Shown here: piece by piece, positions 16,618-25,067 of the stretch
Layout of the letters: the number at the start of each line of letters is the position of its first letter
How positions within the stretch are numbered: the stretch's first letter is position 1
From: Thermoplasmatota archaeon
GTDB taxonomy: Archaea > Thermoplasmatota > Thermoplasmata > Lutacidiplasmatales > JAMCUS01
Assembly (NCBI GenBank): GCA_023379385.1
Contig: JAMCUS010000010.1
Coordinates: 1 to 58,233, forward strand
Direction: 5' to 3'
Length of the DNA: 58,233 nt
Notes under the pieces: generated by a model
Databases searched by the model: none
The model's input: only the letters and a program-made list of their open reading frames with translations
What the model was told of the DNA's origin: nothing
Made by a program: the position numbers and the translations under genes

Positions 16618-17298
16618 ATGATGCGTACTGATAATGGTATAATAAAACCGGTTATAGGTGTATACACTTCGGATTCCGTTCTATATTTTGAATTGATAAC
16701 AGTGCTTAGAAAGAGAGGAATTCCATTTATCTCATTATCCAGCATTAAAGAGATTCCAGATTACGTTACTGTAATAATTACAACCGAAAATGAATCTAAA
16801 TTGATCAATGAAAAGATAAAAATCTATGGATATGATCCTGAAACGTTAATCAACATAGCTCTTGTAAAGCTGTGTAAGGTAGAGAATTTGGATACAATAG
16901 TTCTGGGAATAGATCCCGGTCCATATCCAGCCATGTCTACAATTGTAGACGGTAATCTTGTTGATGTGGAACAGTTTTATACGCTAAGAGAGTTAAACAA
17001 AAAAATCAGGGGCTATAGACATGTAGCTAGTAAAATTATATTAAAAATTGGAAATGGAGATCCGTTGAATAGAGATAAAATTATAGAACATCTTTCTAAA
17101 TCCGTAGACAGGGTTATAATTATCAATGAAAAATACAGTTCCAGGCAGGGTCTAGCCTTCTCCGATCTGCCTTTCAAAACATTAGAAGAAAAAAGGGTAA
17201 AAAGCAATAAAGGCGCTTCTATTATTATAGGATATTCCAGTAACGAAGATATTTTAGATAATAATAATAAAGATAAAAGGAGGAAACATCATTTTTGA
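16618..17298 (+). CDS. Uncharacterised protein with an RNase H-like-looking IDPG motif
   Basis: I do not recognise the family with certainty. From the ATG at 16618 (GAGGTAAGG ribosome site about 10 bases before; a TTG at 16591 is the alternative) it has 226 residues. The N-terminal 90 residues look like an alpha/beta receiver-like fold (PVIGVYTSDSVLYFELITVL). Residues 95-115 read IVLGIDPGPYPAMSTIVDG, resembling the first strand of RuvC/YqgF-type nucleases, but further catalytic acids are not obvious. The C-terminus is basic and Asn-rich. It may be an archaeal conserved protein with a nuclease-like fold. It stands alone between trmB and the convergent ATPase/TPR gene. Confidence 0.6.
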   Translation: MMRTDNGIIKPVIGVYTSDSVLYFELITVLRKRGIPFISLSSIKEIPDYVTVIITTENESKLINEKIKIYGYDPETLINIALVKLCKVENLDTIVLGIDPGPYPAMSTIVDGNLVDVEQFYTLRELNKKIRGYRHVASKIILKIGNGDPLNRDKIIEHLSKSVDRVIIINEKYSSRQGLAFSDLPFKTLEEKRVKSNKGASIIIGYSSNEDILDNNNKDKRRKHHF

Positions 17299-17300
17299 TT

Positions 17301-19763
17301 TTATAAATTTTTAATTTTTTGGTTCTCTTTTTCACTGTAATATTGATTTCCAACCCTGTCATATATTTCTTTTGATTTTATATAAAATGTTTCGGCTTTA
17401 TCTGGTTTACCCATCTTAACAAGTATATCGCCATATTGATCATAGAGCCTGGCTATTTCAGGACTATGGATAGAGATAGAGAGAGCTATCGCTTCTTTGA
17501 TCAGTGCTTCTGCCTTAACATAATTATTTGTATAGATGTAATACAGGCTTTCAGTCGCTTTTATAAGGGCTACACTTTTTGAGGATTGGCCGTATCTGGT
17601 ATTCAGTTCATATCCTTTGTTGATGTAGGCTTTGCCTTCAACTAAATTATTGGATCGTATCTCTATCTCCGCCTCAAGATTATAAATTTCAGACATAATA
17701 AAGGATATGTTATGTTCCTTAGCCACTTTTTCTCCATATTTTATATATTGTATGGCTTTTTCTAATCCATTTTTTTCAAGATATATATTGGAGATATTAA
17801 AATAAGCAAGTACCAGATTATATGGTGATTTGATTTTTTTGCTCAGTAGAATATTTTCAGCAAGCATTTTTTCCGCTTTTTCAAATTCCCCAAATTCTGC
17901 ATATATGACTGCTATATTACTGTTGGAACTTATTACACCACCAAGATCAAAGATTCTTTCTGCAATATCCTTTGCTTTTTTGTAGTAATTCATGGCTTCT
18001 TCAATCTTCCAATTCTCATGTTTAAGTACGCCCAGATTGTTAAAAGTATACCCCTGCTCTCTTAGTAAACCTAACTTACCACGTATTATTGCTGATTTCT
18101 TCAGATATTCTTCAGCTTGATCTAGCTCTTTTGTTGTGTATAGCAGAGTACCTATGCGATGCAGTGCGTGTGCAAATTCATTCTCTATATTATTCTTTCT
18201 GGCAATAACTTCTGCTTTTTTATAGTATTCCATTGCTCTGCTATTTGCACCCTTCATTTCATAGATATGTCCTATATAATTATAGATTAATGATTCATAT
18301 TTTATATTTTTATCTTTAACTATTGATAATGCTATTTTATATTCACTTAAGGCAAGATCGTACTCACCTTTTTCAAAGTGGTACGTACCTAACTTTATAT
18401 GAATATCCGTTATTTTATCGTAAATCTTCCATCGTATCGCTATTTTCAGGGCTTCTTTTAAAAACAGGTAGGCTTTCTCTACCTCCCCTTTTCCGTAATA
18501 AAGGTCTCCCAGTGTAATGTTCATATCGGTTGACTGTTCCCTGCAGGTCCTGTCATTCTCAAGATACCTTCTGTCATATATCTCCTTTATACGTTCGCCC
18601 ACTCTTATGGCGTCTTCTATGGCATACCCCTTTATCAGGTAATCCATATGCATCTTTCCATACAGATAGGCCTCACTGTATGAATAGGTAAGTTCGCACA
18701 TCAGTGAAAGCGTATCTGCATATCTTTCTTTATTACTCCCGCCTATTCTTTTAATAACATCTATTATTTTAGTTGCATACTTTCTTCTATCCAGATTTCC
18801 AATCCACTTATCAACTTCAGTCAGGTCATTTTGATGCGAAAAGGAGATGTAATCTTCTGTATCTTCCTGTATTATATCACTGCTTATAAGATGCTCTATT
18901 GCATTTACCATAGATTCTTCATCACATTTGATGATATCAATAAGGAATTTTGTCTTTATCCTGCCGCCGTATACACAGGTTATTTTCAGAAGCTCCTTCT
19001 CAATATGGCTCATATTAACAAGCCTGTTTATATCACCAGTTCCCAACCTTATGGCTTTCAGTGGATTTCCTTTTGCCTCTTTTAACTGTTCTTCTGTAAG
19101 ATGGATCTCCTTTTTATTCAGAATTTCATTAAGCTCATTGAGATTATACGAATGAATTTTTACAGCCTCTATATTTTCACTTTTTATCTCTTCAGCAATC
19201 TCATTAGATAACTTTTTTATAGATTCAGCCGATCCAAGGAAAGATACAGGCAATGTTGATATGACTCTGGATAGATAAGATATAAACTCCTGAGTTCCAA
19301 GATCACAGTGGTCCACATCGTCTATCATAAGAATAAGTGGGTGGTATGACCCGCTTATATTCTTTATCTCCTGAAGTATATTTTCAAGAACCCTGAAACG
19401 TGCCCCCGAAAGGTTGGGTTCTATATCTATACCTGATAGGGCCATAGGGATAAGCGATATACCCCCAATAGACTCCCTGAAGTTTTTTATGCATGACTGG
19501 ATAACACCGTACGGTGTATTACTGCATATCTTACCGCCAATGGATGACACCACTGCACCTTTCTGCAGCAGGTCAGATTTTATTACGGACAATAATGTAG
19601 ATTTACCTATGCCTTCCTCACCAAAAATAAGAATAGAGGATCCACAGCTACTTTTTGCCGAAAGTAACTTATTTACAATCAGATTAAGGTTATTGCTATA
19701 ATTATGCATAGAATATAATATTGAACTACCATTTTTGTTGGTTGGGTTAGTATCTATCTTCAT
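17301..19763 (-). CDS. STAND-type ATPase with TPR repeats
   Basis: The 820-residue protein opens with an AAA_16-like NTPase domain: Walker A FGEEGIGKSTLL (about residue 48) and Walker B LILMIDDVDH (about 145), followed by a sensor-like segment and a winged-helix-like stretch (about 255-345). From about residue 370 to the end it consists of tetratricopeptide repeats, for example AYLFLKEALKIAIRWKIYDK, ALSEYKIALSIVKDKN, AMEYYKKAEVIARKNN and AMNYYKKAKDIAERI. Such proteins act as signal-dependent scaffolds or regulators; no DNA-binding or cyclase domain is visible. It ends three bases from the stop of the convergent gene. Its function is unknown. Confidence 0.82.
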   Translation of the reverse strand: MKIDTNPTNKNGSSILYSMHNYSNNLNLIVNKLLSAKSSCGSSILIFGEEGIGKSTLLSVIKSDLLQKGAVVSSIGGKICSNTPYGVIQSCIKNFRESIGGISLIPMALSGIDIEPNLSGARFRVLENILQEIKNISGSYHPLILMIDDVDHCDLGTQEFISYLSRVISTLPVSFLGSAESIKKLSNEIAEEIKSENIEAVKIHSYNLNELNEILNKKEIHLTEEQLKEAKGNPLKAIRLGTGDINRLVNMSHIEKELLKITCVYGGRIKTKFLIDIIKCDEESMVNAIEHLISSDIIQEDTEDYISFSHQNDLTEVDKWIGNLDRRKYATKIIDVIKRIGGSNKERYADTLSLMCELTYSYSEAYLYGKMHMDYLIKGYAIEDAIRVGERIKEIYDRRYLENDRTCREQSTDMNITLGDLYYGKGEVEKAYLFLKEALKIAIRWKIYDKITDIHIKLGTYHFEKGEYDLALSEYKIALSIVKDKNIKYESLIYNYIGHIYEMKGANSRAMEYYKKAEVIARKNNIENEFAHALHRIGTLLYTTKELDQAEEYLKKSAIIRGKLGLLREQGYTFNNLGVLKHENWKIEEAMNYYKKAKDIAERIFDLGGVISSNSNIAVIYAEFGEFEKAEKMLAENILLSKKIKSPYNLVLAYFNISNIYLEKNGLEKAIQYIKYGEKVAKEHNISFIMSEIYNLEAEIEIRSNNLVEGKAYINKGYELNTRYGQSSKSVALIKATESLYYIYTNNYVKAEALIKEAIALSISIHSPEIARLYDQYGDILVKMGKPDKAETFYIKSKEIYDRVGNQYYSEKENQKIKNL

Positions 19764-20030
19764 GAGATATCACATTCAGAGGTTATGTACAACTGGCATA
19801 GCCAATCTATCACCACCTCTTTTACTTTTAATTAATTAAATGATGTGCAATTACTTTAATATTGGCATAATGTAAATTATAATGGAAGATTATGCTGTGT
19901 AATGGCAACACTATAGAGCAATTTATATACGTGAACACATATATATGGAAAAGATAAACCATTTGATAATGTTGAGATTGTTTCACTGAAACTTGATCTG
20001 TTCAAATAACCAGAACAGATTCTGTCCATT
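19764..20030. other. Gap before tRNA-Leu, with a hairpin
   Basis: No gene was found. TTTATATA at about 19922-19929 on the plus strand is a possible promoter. A perfect inverted repeat ATCTGTTC (19996-20003) / GAACAGAT (20013-20020) with a 9-base loop ends ten bases before the mature tRNA. It could be a 5'-leader processing hairpin. Confidence 0.4.
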
Positions 20031-20115
20031 GCAGGGGTAGTCAAGATTGGTCAAAGGCGCCAGACTGAGGCTCTGGTCTCGTAGGAGTCCGTGAGTTCAA
20101 ATCTCACCCCCTGCA
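20031..20115 (+). tRNA. tRNA-Leu (GAG)
   Basis: Full cloverleaf with a long variable arm: acceptor GCAGGGG paired with CCCCTGC, anticodon stem CCAGA/TCTGG around CTGAGGC (anticodon GAG), T arm GTGAG-TTCAAAT-CTCAC, and discriminator A. It is 85 bases long; CCA is not encoded and no intron is seen. A T6 run about 20 bases downstream may end the transcript. Confidence 0.97.
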
Positions 20116-20245
20116 TCACAAATAGATGATGCTATTTTTTAAAATGTTGATTTATTAATGATGAAATAATTGAACAATTATATTTTAAGTCAAATAATAG
20201 ATAAATTCATATACAATAAATGAGATTGTATAATGGGGTATTACA

Positions 20246-20779
20246 TTGGTAGATATTAGGGATCAGATAGAGGATAATAGGGGAACGATTAAGAAGATTC
20301 AGCTTCTTATACCTGGTTATGCAGGGTACAGAAGAGGTGAGGACTTGAGAGATGCTGATAATATTCTTAGAAATCAGGTTGCCAACATACTCCAGCAGGG
20401 GATATCTAAGCTTAATGATGTGAGGACACAGTTGCTGGATCATCCTGATAAATCTATGATTCAATCCATTGGTAATGTAATTTTTTCAGTAGAGGATATT
20501 GCAGGAAAGATCAGACACATGTCTCTTGGATACAGCGGTATTTCATGGGACATAAAGGTTACACCTGAAGTTGAAGAAAAATTATATGAATACGATATGC
20601 AGTTGGGATTGAATGTAAAAGCAGTTATAGACTCTATTGCACCGTTGCTTGCATCTGCCCAGACAAATGATAAAAACAAATTTTTGGCTGGTATATCAGA
20701 TATCAAGGGGAAGTTATCCTCTATAGAAATTACATTTAATAACAGATTGAACGACGTTAAGAATATAAAGGCTCTTTAA
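20246..20779 (+). CDS. Conserved helical protein paired with an SPFH-domain protein
   Basis: The 177-residue protein is mostly helical and soluble. The N-terminal segment IPGYAGYRRGEDLRDADNILR resembles the small protein that in many bacteria is encoded just before an SPFH/virion-core-like protein. The rest is a predicted helical bundle with no catalytic motif. The start is a TTG after GGGGTA; no ATG lies in frame near it. It ends two bases before the next ATG, so the pair is one operon. Its function is unknown; partnership with the SPFH protein is inferred. Confidence 0.65.
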   Translation: MVDIRDQIEDNRGTIKKIQLLIPGYAGYRRGEDLRDADNILRNQVANILQQGISKLNDVRTQLLDHPDKSMIQSIGNVIFSVEDIAGKIRHMSLGYSGISWDIKVTPEVEEKLYEYDMQLGLNVKAVIDSIAPLLASAQTNDKNKFLAGISDIKGKLSSIEITFNNRLNDVKNIKAL

Positions 20780-20781
20780 GG

Positions 20782-21903
20782 ATGGTGAAAGATATGTTAT
20801 TTGGTGGAAAAAAAGATAGTGCCTCTACAGCTACTAATAAAAATGGTTTGTTAGGTTCCATGACAATTGCCTGGGATGATCAGTTCAAGACTGGTAACAT
20901 TATGTGGAAGGTTCCAAGAAATATTCAGTTTAACGACAATATTGTTGTTAGAGAAGATGAAATAGCTGCCTTTTTTAGAGATGGGAAAGTTTTGGCATAT
21001 CTGGATCAACCTGGAAGATTTGCATTAACCTCTCTTAATGCACCTCTTGTAGGAAAACTATTCAGAGAAGTAGCAGGTGTAAGGCAACAGGCAGAGGTAT
21101 ATTACATACAAAAAAGGATATTGGACGGAAAATACGGTAGCAAAGAGCCCTATCCATTCAGAGATACGACCTTTGGAGTTGTCAATTTACGTGTATTTGG
21201 TGAATACAGGTATCGTGTTTCCAACGCTGAAAATTTCATAAATCAGTTCGTTGGAACATTTAATTTAGAAAAATCAACGGATGTTGAGGATAGACTGAAA
21301 GATCAGATGGTAATACTGTTATACGATGTGATAGGAAAATTGAAGGATAACGGCATGTCTGTTCTAGATTTACCGTCAACGCTTACTACAATAGAACAGA
21401 TGGTGTTGGCAGAATCTAAAGAGCATTTTGATCAATTTGGAATAGGTATAGATAAGTTATCTGGCCTGTATGTAAGCATGCCTGAGGAAGTACAGAAAGC
21501 TGTAGATGAAAGGTCTTCAATGCAGGTACTTGGTGTTAACTATATGCAGTACCAGGCAGGAAAAGCTCTGGTAGATGCGGCAAAGAACCCCAGTTCAGGA
21601 ACAGCTTCTGTAGGCGTGGGAATAGGTGCAGGAATGGGAATGGGGTACATGATGACAGGTATGATGAATCCACAAATGGCTGCAGCTGCACAGCAACCAC
21701 AGGCTGCTGTTCCTGGAAGTATGCCAGGTTCACCGTGTTCTAAATGTGGAACGATGATACCTCAGGGATATAAATTCTGCCCCAACTGTGGAGCACCTGT
21801 AAACCTGCCACCGCCAGTTCAACAGCATGCATGTGTAAAATGCAATGCACAGATACCATCAGGTACCAGGTTTTGCCCTAGCTGTGGAGCACCGCAACAA
21901 TAA
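20782..21903 (+). CDS. SPFH/band-7-like (virion-core-like) protein with two C-terminal zinc ribbons
   Basis: The 373-residue protein has an N-terminal SPFH-type core (about residues 30-260): IMWKVPRNIQFNDNIVVREDEIAAFFRDGKVLAYLDQPGRF, split here only by my reading, and FGVVNLRVFGEYRYRVSN. There is then a Gly/Met/Ala-rich linker (about 270-310) and two zinc ribbons, CSKCG...FCPNCG and CVKCN...FCPSCG (about 313-371). Related bacterial proteins are scaffold-like oligomers of unclear role. There is no membrane helix. The upstream partner lies two bases away. Confidence 0.78.
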   Translation: MVKDMLFGGKKDSASTATNKNGLLGSMTIAWDDQFKTGNIMWKVPRNIQFNDNIVVREDEIAAFFRDGKVLAYLDQPGRFALTSLNAPLVGKLFREVAGVRQQAEVYYIQKRILDGKYGSKEPYPFRDTTFGVVNLRVFGEYRYRVSNAENFINQFVGTFNLEKSTDVEDRLKDQMVILLYDVIGKLKDNGMSVLDLPSTLTTIEQMVLAESKEHFDQFGIGIDKLSGLYVSMPEEVQKAVDERSSMQVLGVNYMQYQAGKALVDAAKNPSSGTASVGVGIGAGMGMGYMMTGMMNPQMAAAAQQPQAAVPGSMPGSPCSKCGTMIPQGYKFCPNCGAPVNLPPPVQQHACVKCNAQIPSGTRFCPSCGAPQQ

Positions 21904-22001
21904 GAGAGGACATATTTATCAAAAAAGATCACGAAGTTGGTAGTAGAACGAAAATGTACTCGGGGACCTTCTTACACCACCTGGAACAACGAATAACCCT
22001 T

Positions 22002-22601
22002 TTACAAATTGTTTTTGAAAAGCAGCAGATAATGTGTTTCACTTATTATTTTACTTTCTATAAACAGATAGCCCGATTGCCTCATTATCTCTACCTCCCT
22101 ATCTGGACTTAGCCTTATACGTAAAGGTGGACCGTATTCACTATTTATTGGTTTCCAGTCAATTATTATAATTTTACCATCATGTTTTAAAATATTTTTT
22201 ATCTGTTCAATTAAATATATCCTGTTTTCATATACAATATCATGAAAAACATTGGCCAATAGAACAACATCAACAGTATTTCCTTTGATAAAAGAGGTAT
22301 CAGTACCATTTACAGCGTTTATGTTTGCATATACATCCATTCTGAGATGCCTTAATGAAGATATATCTCTATCAATAGATATAATCATATAATTTTTATT
22401 AAATTTAGCAATAGATTTAGAGAAGAAGCCAGTACCTGCACCGAACTCAACAATTGTTTTTTGATTGCCTGTTATGTAGTGCTTTAATATGGTTGGATCA
22501 TGCATTTCTGTTCTGATGTTAACATCATTCATTATTGACGAATTAAAATGAGGATTCATCTCATTTATATTCTCAGTACCTGTATTGCGATGACTATTCA
22601 C
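22002..22601 (-). CDS. Class I SAM-dependent methyltransferase
   Basis: The 199-residue protein carries motif I TIVEFGAGTGFFSKSIAKF (about residue 48-66), an acidic motif II (MIISIDRD), VDVVLLANVFHD and the later strand KIIIIDWKP, the Rossmann methyltransferase pattern of the UbiE/methyltransf_11 type. The substrate is not evident. The GTG start lies four bases after the TFB stop, so it is coupled to the transcription-factor gene. The 98 bases between its end and the SPFH gene hold no gene. Confidence 0.8.
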   Translation of the reverse strand: MNSHRNTGTENINEMNPHFNSSIMNDVNIRTEMHDPTILKHYITGNQKTIVEFGAGTGFFSKSIAKFNKNYMIISIDRDISSLRHLRMDVYANINAVNGTDTSFIKGNTVDVVLLANVFHDIVYENRIYLIEQIKNILKHDGKIIIIDWKPINSEYGPPLRIRLSPDREVEIMRQSGYLFIESKIISETHYLLLFKNNL

Positions 22602-22605
22602 CTCA

Positions 22606-23556
22606 TCACCTTTTATCGGAATATATTATTTTTGTAAGTTCATTAAAATGATTTCTGATTGTAACAGGTGTCACATTAGCTACCTTTGCTATCTGATCCT
22701 GGCTTCGTTCAATGCCAAGCTCAAGGCAGGTTATGTAAATGATAGTTGCCAGTAAACCGTTAGGTAATACACTTGAAACATGATATTCACTATTGACAAT
22801 GGAGACATATTCATATATTTTTTTTCTTGCATCACCTACTAAATTAAGATCATCAGAGAACCTTATTACGAAATCATCCAGTGTTAATAGTGGTATTTTG
22901 AGTTTAAGTCCGTGGGAGATAGTTGCATAAGCTCTGGTTATTTCAAGTTTGGAAGATTTGGAGTACTGCGAAATCTCTTTGATGGTCCTTGGAACGTTGC
23001 GTAATCTTGTAGCAGCATATACAGATGCGGCTACAAGTGATGTAATTTTTTTACCATGTGTTATGTTACTTTTTAAGGCCTTTCTGTATATGTTTATGGT
23101 TTCTTCTCGTACCTCTTTAGAAAGAGACATAACGCTCGAAAGCCTGTTGATTTCAATCATTGCCATTGAAATGTTTCGTTCTATACCTTTGGCATTTCTT
23201 ATTCTTTTGTTTAAACGTCTGAGGTTGTTAAATTTATATATAATATCGTTTGTAAGTTTATTACCCTGAATGTCTCTCATATCCCTGCCAATTTCGGTGG
23301 AGGTATCGACGCCTATACTAGATGTAAAAAAATCTCCAAACCCAATTGCCTCGTTTTTATCATTTATGTTTACATAGCCACGTTCCTGATTTATCATATT
23401 TTCAAAAACTACAAGACCACAGTTTTGGCAGACAAATTCTCCCTTTTTTTCGTCCTTCACTATATTTTTACTTTTGCATTCAGGACAGATAAGCTCTACA
23501 ACAGATGCATTAATCCTATTTTTTGATTCTTCCTTTTTATCTACTATTGTGTACAT
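22606..23556 (-). CDS. tfb: Transcription initiation factor TFB
   Basis: TFB bridges TBP-bound promoters and RNA polymerase. From the ATG at 23556, chosen for its GAGGGTGAG ribosome site, the protein has 316 residues. It has an N-terminal zinc ribbon (Cys 24, 27, 43 and 46), a B-finger/linker region, and two cyclin repeats, the first around LRRLNKRIRNAKGIERNIS to YAATRLRNVPRTIKEIS, the second ending in ANVTPVTIRNHFNELTK. A longer frame to 23631 exists but lacks a ribosome site. It sits between isopentenyl phosphate kinase and the methyltransferase on the same strand. Confidence 0.95.
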   Translation of the reverse strand: MYTIVDKKEESKNRINASVVELICPECKSKNIVKDEKKGEFVCQNCGLVVFENMINQERGYVNINDKNEAIGFGDFFTSSIGVDTSTEIGRDMRDIQGNKLTNDIIYKFNNLRRLNKRIRNAKGIERNISMAMIEINRLSSVMSLSKEVREETINIYRKALKSNITHGKKITSLVAASVYAATRLRNVPRTIKEISQYSKSSKLEITRAYATISHGLKLKIPLLTLDDFVIRFSDDLNLVGDARKKIYEYVSIVNSEYHVSSVLPNGLLATIIYITCLELGIERSQDQIAKVANVTPVTIRNHFNELTKIIYSDKR

Positions 23557-23660
23557 ATTCTCACCCTCATTAAACAGTGTAGATGTATGTAATCTATAAT
23601 TATTGTTTGTATGTTCATTTTGAACATACATATAAGCGGGTGAATTTCATATGCAGACAT

Positions 23661-24416
23661 TTACGGGGAGGTTGTGCATACAACATCTCTGCCTGTTAAT
23701 GCACAGTATAGCCTGTTTCTTACTTTTCCATTTATGAACATTACATTGATGCCATTTCCTGATATTTTTTTCATAACCTCTATTTTTTTAAATATAGATC
23801 CTGTAACATCTATTTTCTTTTTCATAGATGCAATGTTTTTTGTATTTATTGATGACAGCATTGAAATGACTTTTTTATTTTTATCTAAAACACCATCCAC
23901 ATCCGACACAAAAATAACTTTTTCTGGTTTAATTTTTTCTGATAATCTGTAAATAATATCATCACCAGATATTATAGAATAACCCCATTTAGTATCAATA
24001 ACAACATCCCCGTATATAACTGGTATGAGACCTTTATCCAGTACCTTTTTTATCATGGCAATATTTATTGCCTTTACAGATCCTTCCTTCTGAACTATAA
24101 AAGAATGTGGTGCAATAGCAAATGGATTTAAACCATGCTTTACCATCATATTTCCAATAAAAAGATTCAATTCAACCATATCATATGAGATCCTGGACAC
24201 AATTGATCTTGTTAGATCCGTGTTATCAACGGTACCATGCCCAATATTACCCTCCTTTGCGAGAGTATGCCCAAAAGATCCACCACCATGCACAAGTATG
24301 ATCTCCTTTTTTGCATTCGCAATTTCTAAAATTAACCTGTCAATCACATTTCTGTTTAATTTTTTGTAACGTGATTTGTCTGTGATAACACTACCACCCA
24401 ATTTAACAATATTCAT
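23661..24416 (-). CDS. ipk: Isopentenyl phosphate kinase
   Basis: IPK phosphorylates isopentenyl phosphate to isopentenyl diphosphate, the last step of the archaeal mevalonate routes that supply lipid chains. The 251-residue amino-acid-kinase-fold protein has MNIVKLGGSVITDKS, LVHGGGSFGHTLAKE (with the IPK-typical His), IPVIYGDVVIDTKWGYSIISGDD, VIFVSDVDGVLDK and a C-terminal DVTGSIFKKIE. Length and motifs fit well. It precedes tfb by about 105 bases on the same strand. Confidence 0.92.
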   Translation of the reverse strand: MNIVKLGGSVITDKSRYKKLNRNVIDRLILEIANAKKEIILVHGGGSFGHTLAKEGNIGHGTVDNTDLTRSIVSRISYDMVELNLFIGNMMVKHGLNPFAIAPHSFIVQKEGSVKAINIAMIKKVLDKGLIPVIYGDVVIDTKWGYSIISGDDIIYRLSEKIKPEKVIFVSDVDGVLDKNKKVISMLSSINTKNIASMKKKIDVTGSIFKKIEVMKKISGNGINVMFINGKVRNRLYCALTGRDVVCTTSP

Positions 24417-24463
24417 GACTCACTTCAACAACCAGGGGTTATTTAATTCTGCTAATCAGTGGA

Positions 24464-24859
24464 CTACCCCGCCCTTACGGGCATGGCTTCCTGCTTCATC
24501 GCTTTAACTTGCATATCTTTACGGTATGTAGAGGTAGGAGCCCCAACAACCTTTTTGTAGGCTACTCTAAGTTCTTGAGAGTTCCACACATCCTGTATGT
24601 ACCTCTCTCTTATATTCAATGCACCGTTGAGGTCTCTGCCCGTTACCAACCCGCAGTTATTATGCGTCTATGGATTCGTACAGGCTGGTCCTTCTTTACT
24701 ATTACACCGCAGGATGAGCATATTTGACCTGCCCCCTGAGATTTACAAACTCCATGAATTTACCAGCATTTTCGGCTCTGTAAACACATCGGTCTATCGG
24801 TTTGCTTTCCAGTAGGCGACGTCTGATATACTCTTTGCAAGATTGTGATTCTGAACCAT
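24464..24859 (-). pseudogene. Degraded TnpB (IS200/IS605 OrfB) C-terminal relic
   Basis: Minus-strand pieces in several frames match the C-terminal third of TnpB: MVQNHNLAKSISDV, AENAGKFMEFVN, CSSCGVIVKKD (first zinc pair), NCGLVTGRDLNGALNI (RuvC-III region) and the tail YRKDMQVKAMKQEA. Frameshifts and stops interrupt them, and about two thirds of the gene is missing. The same tail recurs at 48.5 kb. The element is dead. In intact elements the region past this tail overlaps the guide RNA of TnpB. Confidence 0.8.
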
Positions 24860-24946
24860 GTTATTAACATTTTTAATATTTTAACAGTTTTTTTATCAGG
24901 ATATAACCCATATTGATGAGTTCTGATAGTCATAATGATATACTAA

Positions 24947-24993
24947 ATGGTTATATAGTATTTATATATTATTGTGTTTATCTATATAACCAT
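24947..24993. repeat. 12-bp perfect inverted repeat
   Basis: ATGGTTATATAG (24947-24958) and CTATATAACCAT (24982-24993) are perfect inverted copies with a 23-base spacer. Both arms hold TATA-like strings pointing outwards. The repeat lies between the TnpB relic and the PAC2 gene, and no gene is attached. It could be an operator/promoter left by a lost gene, or an element end. Confidence 0.45.
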
Positions 24994-25067
24994 AAAAACT
25001 TTTTGTTCGCTTTCATCCCATATCTTATTGGATGGGAAAGGGTCTTCTCGGTCGCAGAGATAAAACA

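Noticed and set aside
21904-22001. Slightly G/C-richer 98-base gap that might fold as an RNA
   Set aside because: No convincing stem, box C/D or H/ACA pattern could be drawn by eye.
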